From: Clostridia bacterium
GTDB lineage: Bacteria > Bacillota > Sulfobacillia > SLMV01
Direction: 5' to 3'
Length of the DNA stretch: 10,570 nt
NCBI GenBank assembly: GCA_007136565.1
Contig: SLGS01000185.1
Location: 1 to 10,570 of the forward strand
Notes under the pieces: model-generated
Database searches by the model: none
The model's input: the letters and a program-made list of their open reading frames with translations, nothing else
Told to the model about the DNA's origin: nothing
Translations under genes and position numbers: made by a program
Shown: in pieces, positions 6,836 to 10,570 of the stretch
Layout of the letters: every line of letters begins with the position of its first letter
Numbering within the stretch: the stretch's first letter is position 1

Positions 6836-6862
6836 CTAATGCTAATGTCCGCTATGCGACAT
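6836..6862. promoter_or_regulatory. Candidate operator in the divergent promoter region
   Basis: Two features sit together between the divergent etfB and methyltransferase genes. One is a tandem hexamer CTAATGCTAATG (6836-6847). The other is an inverted repeat ATGTC-N8-GACAT (6845-6862). The spot is 21-47 bases upstream of the etfB GTG, where a regulator would overlap that gene's promoter. No regulator gene is in the window. The arms are short, so chance is possible. Confidence 0.3.
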
Positions 6863-6887
6863 CGCCGAGGGGGCCGCTGTCCATCCC

Positions 6888-6916
6888 TTGTCGCCGCACA
6901 TCCCTCGCGATACATT
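6888..6916 (+). promoter_or_regulatory. Sigma-70-type promoter of the methyltransferase-thiN operon
   Basis: TTGTCG (6888-6893) and TACATT (6911-6916) are separated by exactly 17 bases, each matching consensus at 4 of 6 positions. Transcription would start near 6923 and give a leader of about 27 bases before the GTG at 6950. That leader contains the GGGAGG ribosome binding site (6937-6942). The intergenic position makes this the best promoter candidate in the window. Confidence 0.5.
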
Positions 6917-6949
6917 GGGGCTAGGATCCAATTCCCGGGAGGTGCTACC

Positions 6950-7672
6950 GTGAACCCAAGAAAATCTCGACGAGGCGATCCCTTCGCCGGGAAGGCCCGG
7001 GACTACGATCGATGGTACCATACTTCGGCCGGCGCGTTTATCGATCGCGTGGAAACGGACCTGGCCTTCGCCCTTTGCCCGCCCGTCGCGGGGGAAAGGG
7101 TTCTCGACGTTGGAACGGGAACCGGCAACTTCGCGGCCAAGCTCTACCACCACGGATGCCGCGTCACGGGCATCGACATCTCCCCGGATATGCTGGCCAG
7201 GGCGCGCCAAAAGGCCGTGGACGAGGGATTCGAGGCCCGGTGGATCCTCGCCGACGTCACCTCCATACCCCTGCCCGATGCGACATACGATGCGGTTTAC
7301 TCCATGACCGCCGTGGAATTCGTCCCCGACCTCGCCGCCGCTCACCGGGAAATGATGAGGGTATTGAAGCCGGGGGGCAGGCTACTGGTGGGCACCATCG
7401 CGGGGGATGGCCCCTGGGGCCTGGCCTACGCGCAAAGGGCCCGCGAGAAGCCGGACTCCATCTTCGCCCACGCCCGCTTTCCCACCCTCGAAGAGGTGTT
7501 GGCCCTGGATCCCGACGACGTCGAGGCCTCGGGCGAATGCCTGTACGTCCCCCCGGACGCCGACGAGGATGACTTCAACTCCGGGATGGAATCCGCCATG
7601 CGCGAGGCCGGGCGACCCGCGGGATTCCTCTGCGTGCTGTGGAGAAAGCCCCCCGGGGACGGTGCGCCGTGA
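6950..7672 (+). CDS. Class I SAM-dependent methyltransferase (UbiE-like fold), substrate unknown
   Basis: 240 residues. The N-terminal segment DPFAGKARDYDRWYHTSAGAFIDRVE (10-35) is typical of small-molecule methyltransferases of the UbiE-like group. Motif I is VLDVGTGTGN (51-60), followed by GIDIS (74-78) with the acidic residue that binds the SAM ribose. Asp102 (ADVTSIPLPD) falls at motif II, DAVYSMTAVEFVPD at 114-127, and LKPGGRLLVG at 139-148. The C-terminus is acidic (PPDADEDDFNSG) and gives no clue to the substrate. The GTG at 6950 has GGGAGG seven bases upstream. The open frame extends 48 codons further left, but that stretch is intergenic in character and holds the promoter. The stop overlaps the thiN start by four bases (GTGA). 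A link to thiamine is not implied by the sequence. Confidence 0.88.
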   Translation: MNPRKSRRGDPFAGKARDYDRWYHTSAGAFIDRVETDLAFALCPPVAGERVLDVGTGTGNFAAKLYHHGCRVTGIDISPDMLARARQKAVDEGFEARWILADVTSIPLPDATYDAVYSMTAVEFVPDLAAAHREMMRVLKPGGRLLVGTIAGDGPWGLAYAQRAREKPDSIFAHARFPTLEEVLALDPDDVEASGECLYVPPDADEDDFNSGMESAMREAGRPAGFLCVLWRKPPGDGAP

Positions 7673-8334
7673 GCGGGGGTAGACGGGCCGTAATCGTCGG
7701 TTCCGGGGCCAACCCGGCGCCCGAGGAACTTCGGGCCATGGTGCACCCCGACGACTACCTGGTGGCCGCCGATGGCGGCGCCGACGCCCTGGACGCCGCG
7801 GGGATGGCCCCCGACGCTGTGATCGGCGACATGGACTCCATATCCCCCCGCCTGCGGGAAACCCTCGAAGACGGCGACGGATCCATCCACTTCATCACGC
7901 ACCCCGCAAAAAAGGACTCCACGGACGCCCAACTGGCCCTAGAACACGTCCTCGGGGAGTTGCCCGACGGCGGAGAAATCGCGTTGCTCGGGGTTTTCGG
8001 AAACCGGGTGGATCACGCCCTGGGAACGGTACTGCTTCTGGCCGGGCTACCCGCCGCGGTTCGCCGGAGAGTAGTCCTCACCGACGGAGCGCAGTTCGCC
8101 CGCACCGTGGAGGGCACCCTGGAACTTCGCGGATCCCCCGGCGACCTGGTATCCCTGCTGCCGCTGACCCCGAGGGTGGAAGGGGTATTCCTCGAGGGTT
8201 TTTCCTTTCCCCTTTGCGATGGCGAGCTGCGCTGGGGCAACACCCTGGGGGTGAGCAACCACCTGGCCGGACCCCGCGGGCTGATAAGGGTCGAGGGAGA
8301 GGGCACGCTCCTGGCCGTTCACACCCCCTCCTAG
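7669..8334 (+). CDS. thiN: Thiamine pyrophosphokinase
   Basis: 221 residues, the usual length. It transfers pyrophosphate from ATP to thiamine to make thiamine diphosphate, the salvage route, in the cytoplasm. The catalytic N-terminal domain has AADGGADAL (33-41), PDAVIGDMDS (48-57, with Asp54 and Asp56), KKDSTDAQLAL (81-91) and GNRVDHALGTVLLL (111-124). The C-terminal thiamine-binding beta domain has SLLPLTPRVEGVFLEGFSFPL and NTLGVSN (191-197). All family motifs are intact. The start is taken as the GTG at 7669, which overlaps the methyltransferase stop as GTGA; a GTG at 7639 in the same frame would add ten residues. The TAG at 8332-8334 interlocks with the stop of the opposing gene. Confidence 0.94.
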   Translation: MSGGRRAVIVGSGANPAPEELRAMVHPDDYLVAADGGADALDAAGMAPDAVIGDMDSISPRLRETLEDGDGSIHFITHPAKKDSTDAQLALEHVLGELPDGGEIALLGVFGNRVDHALGTVLLLAGLPAAVRRRVVLTDGAQFARTVEGTLELRGSPGDLVSLLPLTPRVEGVFLEGFSFPLCDGELRWGNTLGVSNHLAGPRGLIRVEGEGTLLAVHTPS

Positions 8335-9173
8335 ATGCAGTAGTAGGAGGCCCGACGACCCGAGAAACGGGCGGCGCGTGCGATCCCGGCCTCCCGCGCG
8401 GCTGCCATGGCCATCTCCATGCCGAAACCCAGGTCCGGGGTCGCGTGGGAATCGCTGCCCAGGGTTATCGCCTCTCCCCCGGCGCTGCGATACGCGCGCA
8501 GGATCTCCCCGGAGGGGTAGAGGCGCTTCGCGTTTTGGCGAAGTCCCGAGGCGTTGATCTCCAGGAGTTTCCCCCTGTCCACGATCTCACCCAGGAAGTC
8601 CACCACGGTATCCCAAAGGGGCGAACCCTCGACGAGACCGGTCTCCTCCCCCTCGGCGGGTCCGTATCGCTTGGGCAAATCGAAGTGCCCCAGGGCGTCG
8701 AAATCCACCTCGTCCACCATCGACGCGAGATCCCGCAGGTAGGGCGAGAAGTAATCCATGGGATCGTGGCCCGGGTCGAAGGAGCGCGGGAAGGAATAGC
8801 AGGTCTCCCCGGAGACGTGTACCGAACCCAGGATGAAATCGAAATCGTAGGCGTCCAAGAAATCGACGATGTCCCCGGCGGCCCCTCGGTAGTAACCGAT
8901 CTCGATCCCCAGGCAAATGGACAGGTTGTCCCGGTGCACCGAGCGAAGCCTTCGCACCTCATCCCCCATACGTCGCATCTCGGCGGCGCCGGGGATGTGG
9001 TCCCCGGGGGCGAACTCGGCGTGATCGGTGAAGCAAATACCGTCCAGGCCGAGCTCCACGGCGCGGCGGCACATGTCCGCCATGGGTGTATCGCTGTCGG
9101 GAGAGAAGTCGCTGTGCACGTGCATGTCGTATAGGGTTCTCCCGAAAAAGGAGAGCCCCTCGCCCCCGGCCAC
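8331..9173 (-). CDS. PHP-family phosphatase, histidinol-phosphatase (HisK/HisJ) type
   Basis: 280 residues. Metal-binding motifs of the PHP fold appear in order: DMHVHSD (His18, His20), FTDH (Asp50, His51), GIEIGY (Glu91), LGSVH (His119), LGHFDLPKRYG (His163, Asp165) and GSDSH (Asp251, His253). The combination with EINASGLRQ (205-213) matches the PHP-type histidinol-phosphatase that performs the penultimate step of histidine synthesis. No other his gene is nearby, so a different phosphoester substrate is possible. The GTG at 9173 lies one base after the efp stop, with GGAGAG eight bases upstream; the frame upstream of it lies inside efp and is not used. It is the last gene of the pepP-like/efp operon and ends against thiN without a spacer. 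Confidence 0.88.
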   Translation of the reverse strand: MAGGEGLSFFGRTLYDMHVHSDFSPDSDTPMADMCRRAVELGLDGICFTDHAEFAPGDHIPGAAEMRRMGDEVRRLRSVHRDNLSICLGIEIGYYRGAAGDIVDFLDAYDFDFILGSVHVSGETCYSFPRSFDPGHDPMDYFSPYLRDLASMVDEVDFDALGHFDLPKRYGPAEGEETGLVEGSPLWDTVVDFLGEIVDRGKLLEINASGLRQNAKRLYPSGEILRAYRSAGGEAITLGSDSHATPDLGFGMEMAMAAAREAGIARAARFSGRRASYYCI

Positions 9174-9174
9174 C

Positions 9175-9735
9175 CTATGCTCTCTCCAGGTACTCGCCGG
9201 AGCGAGTGTCGATCCTGACCATGTCTCCCTCTTCGACGAAGAGCGGGACGTGCACCTCGTAGCCCGTCTCCAGGGTTGCGGGCTTGCTGCCACCGCCGCT
9301 GACGGTGTCGCCCTTGAGACCCGGGACGGTGCTGGTCACGCGAAGTTCCACCGAGGCGGGCAGGGAAACGCCCACCAGCCCCCCCTTGTAGGTGAGGACC
9401 TCGGCGTTGTCGTTTTCCTTTAGGTACTTGACGGCTTCGCCGATATCCTCGGCGGTGAGGTTTTGTTGCTCGTAGGTCTCCAGGTCCATGAAGTGGTAAC
9501 CCTCGCCGTCCTGGTAGAGGTATTGCATGGTCCTTTTTTCCAGGTGGGCCCTGGGCACCTTTTCTCCGGCCCTCATGGTCTCCTGGGTGATGGCACCGCT
9601 CATGAGATTCTTGAACTTCACCCGCACGAAGGCTGGGCCCTTGCCGGGCTTGACGTGCTGGGACTCCAGTATCTGGAGCAGTTCACCGTCGCGCTCCACG
9701 GTCATGCCGGAGCGAAAGTCGTTCGTGGAAATCAA
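9175..9735 (-). CDS. efp: Translation elongation factor P
   Basis: 186 residues, the standard length. EF-P enters the ribosomal E site and relieves stalling at polyproline stretches. Domain I (about 1-62) carries the loop KPGKGPAF with the tip Lys32. Domains II and III are OB folds, with YLYQDGEGYHFMD in II and GLKGDTVSGGGSKPATLETG and the ending IDTRSGEYLER in III. The PGKGP loop is the form I recall from an actinobacterial EF-P subfamily in which the lysine works without modification. No epmA/epmB-type modification gene is in the window. The start is TTG at 9735, overlapping the upstream stop as TTGA; the next ATG would remove ten conserved residues. The M24 peptidase-efp gene pair is common in Gram-positive bacteria. 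Confidence 0.96.
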   Translation of the reverse strand: MISTNDFRSGMTVERDGELLQILESQHVKPGKGPAFVRVKFKNLMSGAITQETMRAGEKVPRAHLEKRTMQYLYQDGEGYHFMDLETYEQQNLTAEDIGEAVKYLKENDNAEVLTYKGGLVGVSLPASVELRVTSTVPGLKGDTVSGGGSKPATLETGYEVHVPLFVEEGDMVRIDTRSGEYLERA

Positions 9736-10570
9736 GGTTCGTTCACCACCAATTCCTTGGTCGGGGCGGTCAATATCTCGGGACCGTCCTCTGTCACTAT
9801 TACCAGGTCCTCGATGCGAACACCGAAGCGCCCGGGTAAGTATATACCGGGCTCCACCGTGACCACCATACCCGGCTCAAGGGACTCGTCGGAACCCACG
9901 AAGCTGAGCCTGGGACCTTCGTGCACCGCGAGCCCGACCCCATGACCCAGGCCGTGGCCGAAATACTCGCCGTATCCGGCGTCCTCGATGATCTTTCGCG
10001 CCACGGAGTCTATCTCGCGACCGGTGCGACCCGGTGCGATGGCCTCCAGGGCCGCCATCTGCGCCGAAAGCACCGTGGCGTAGACCTCCCTGGCCTCTTC
10101 CCCGGGCTCTCCCACGGCCACGGTACGGGTGGCGTCGGAGCAATATCCCCGGTGGCGGATACCGTAATCGAAGGTGACCAGGTCACCCTCGGAAATCCTC
10201 CTACCCGAGGCCCTGCCGTGGGGCAACGAGGATCTCTCGCCCGAGGCGACGATCATGGGGAAGGCCAGGCCTTCCGCACCCGATCTCCGGGCGCAAAACT
10301 CCAGGTCCAAGGCCAGATCTTCCTCGGTGCGCCCCGCCCTCACCGTGGGCAAGATCTCTTCGAAGGCTTCGTCGGCGATGACGGCCGCCCGGCGGATGAT
10401 ATCCAGCTCGCCGGAATCCTTGACGGCGCGCAAAGACTCCACGACTCCGGTCACGGGTTCCCACGAGACGCCCGGGGTTCCCGCGGCCCAGGAGTCCCGG
10501 GAGTGCACGGATACGTGTTCGGCCTCGAAGGCCAGGCGGTCGATGCCCAATTCGTCCACGGTTTCCGCCA
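9732..10570 (-). CDS. Xaa-Pro aminopeptidase/dipeptidase, M24 family (partial, N-terminus outside window)
   Basis: The frame is open to the right edge, so 279 residues of the C-terminal part are visible. The GTG at 10559 is not the real start, since the protein begins mid-way through the N-terminal creatinase-like domain (DELGIDRLAFEAEHV). The pita-bread catalytic domain has all five metal ligands, numbered from the codon at 10559: Asp131 and Asp142 (TFDYGIRHRGYCSDATRT), His206 (FGHGLGHGVGL), Glu236 (VEPGIYLPG) and Glu250 (VRIED). Ligand spacing fits the PepQ/PepP group that cleaves X-Pro bonds, and it is thought to recycle proline peptides in the cytoplasm. Its stop overlaps the efp start by four bases. 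Whether it is an aminopeptidase or a dipeptidase cannot be settled from this part. Confidence 0.93.
   Translation of the reverse strand, partial: AETVDELGIDRLAFEAEHVSVHSRDSWAAGTPGVSWEPVTGVVESLRAVKDSGELDIIRRAAVIADEAFEEILPTVRAGRTEEDLALDLEFCARRSGAEGLAFPMIVASGERSSLPHGRASGRRISEGDLVTFDYGIRHRGYCSDATRTVAVGEPGEEAREVYATVLSAQMAALEAIAPGRTGREIDSVARKIIEDAGYGEYFGHGLGHGVGLAVHEGPRLSFVGSDESLEPGMVVTVEPGIYLPGRFGVRIEDLVIVTEDGPEILTAPTKELVVNEP

Noticed and set aside
6806..6949. Upstream extension of the methyltransferase frame
   Set aside because: This stretch contains the promoter and the ribosome binding site and has no methyltransferase-like sequence; the GTG at 6950 is the better start.
8214..9134. 306-codon plus-strand open frame opposite the PHP gene
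   Set aside because: Antisense shadow in high-GC DNA; overlaps thiN in another frame and shows no domain.
8331..9293. 320-codon reading of the PHP phosphatase frame
   Set aside because: The extra N-terminal 40 codons overlap efp and have arginine/serine-rich shadow-frame composition; the GTG at 9173 has a well-spaced ribosome binding site.
1..10570. Mobile element, CRISPR, toxin-antitoxin or defence system
   Set aside because: No direct-repeat arrays, transposase, integrase or nuclease-type genes are visible; base composition and codon bias look uniform across the window.

Overview
The window is high-GC, densely packed bacterial DNA with ten coding regions, two of them cut by the window edges. 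No rRNA, tRNA, CRISPR array, insertion sequence or phage gene is visible. Most genes start with GTG (one with TTG) behind good GGAGG-type ribosome binding sites. The elongation factor P carries the PGKGPAF loop that I associate with an actinobacterial EF-P subfamily. Together with the GC content and an electron-bifurcating type flavoprotein, this suggests an anaerobic or facultative member of a deep actinobacterial lineage. The taxonomic guess is only moderately supported.

Layout: (1) 1-102, the tail of an unidentified plus-strand gene. A 177-base spacer with a strong hairpin separates it from (2) 280-792 (minus), a small membrane-anchored protein of unknown function. (3) 958-6815 (minus) is a five-gene operon, transcribed right to left: etfB, etfA with an N-terminal two-cluster ferredoxin domain, a GlcD/D-lactate-dehydrogenase-type FAD oxidase, an N-acyl-D-amino-acid deacylase-type amidohydrolase, and a divergent Fpg-family DNA glycosylase. 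Its junctions overlap or abut, and it ends in an intrinsic terminator at 923-946. (4) 6816-6949 is a divergent promoter region with a recognisable plus-strand promoter. (5) 6950-8334 (plus) holds a class I SAM methyltransferase and thiamine pyrophosphokinase (thiN). (6) 8331-10570 (minus) holds an M24 Xaa-Pro peptidase (N-terminus outside the window), efp and a PHP-family phosphatase. The PHP gene converges on thiN so closely that both stop codons share one CTAG.

The centrepiece is the EtfB-EtfA(ferredoxin)-GlcD trio. Its order and domain composition match the electron-confurcating lactate dehydrogenase LctBCD of Acetobacterium woodii. In that system, oxidation of a 2-hydroxyacid with NAD+ is driven by simultaneous oxidation of reduced ferredoxin. 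The downstream D-aminoacylase-like gene, fused to the operon without a gap, suggests the physiological substrate may derive from D-amino acids or other D-2-substituted acids rather than simply lactate. That part is inference. The other genes are housekeeping or salvage functions.
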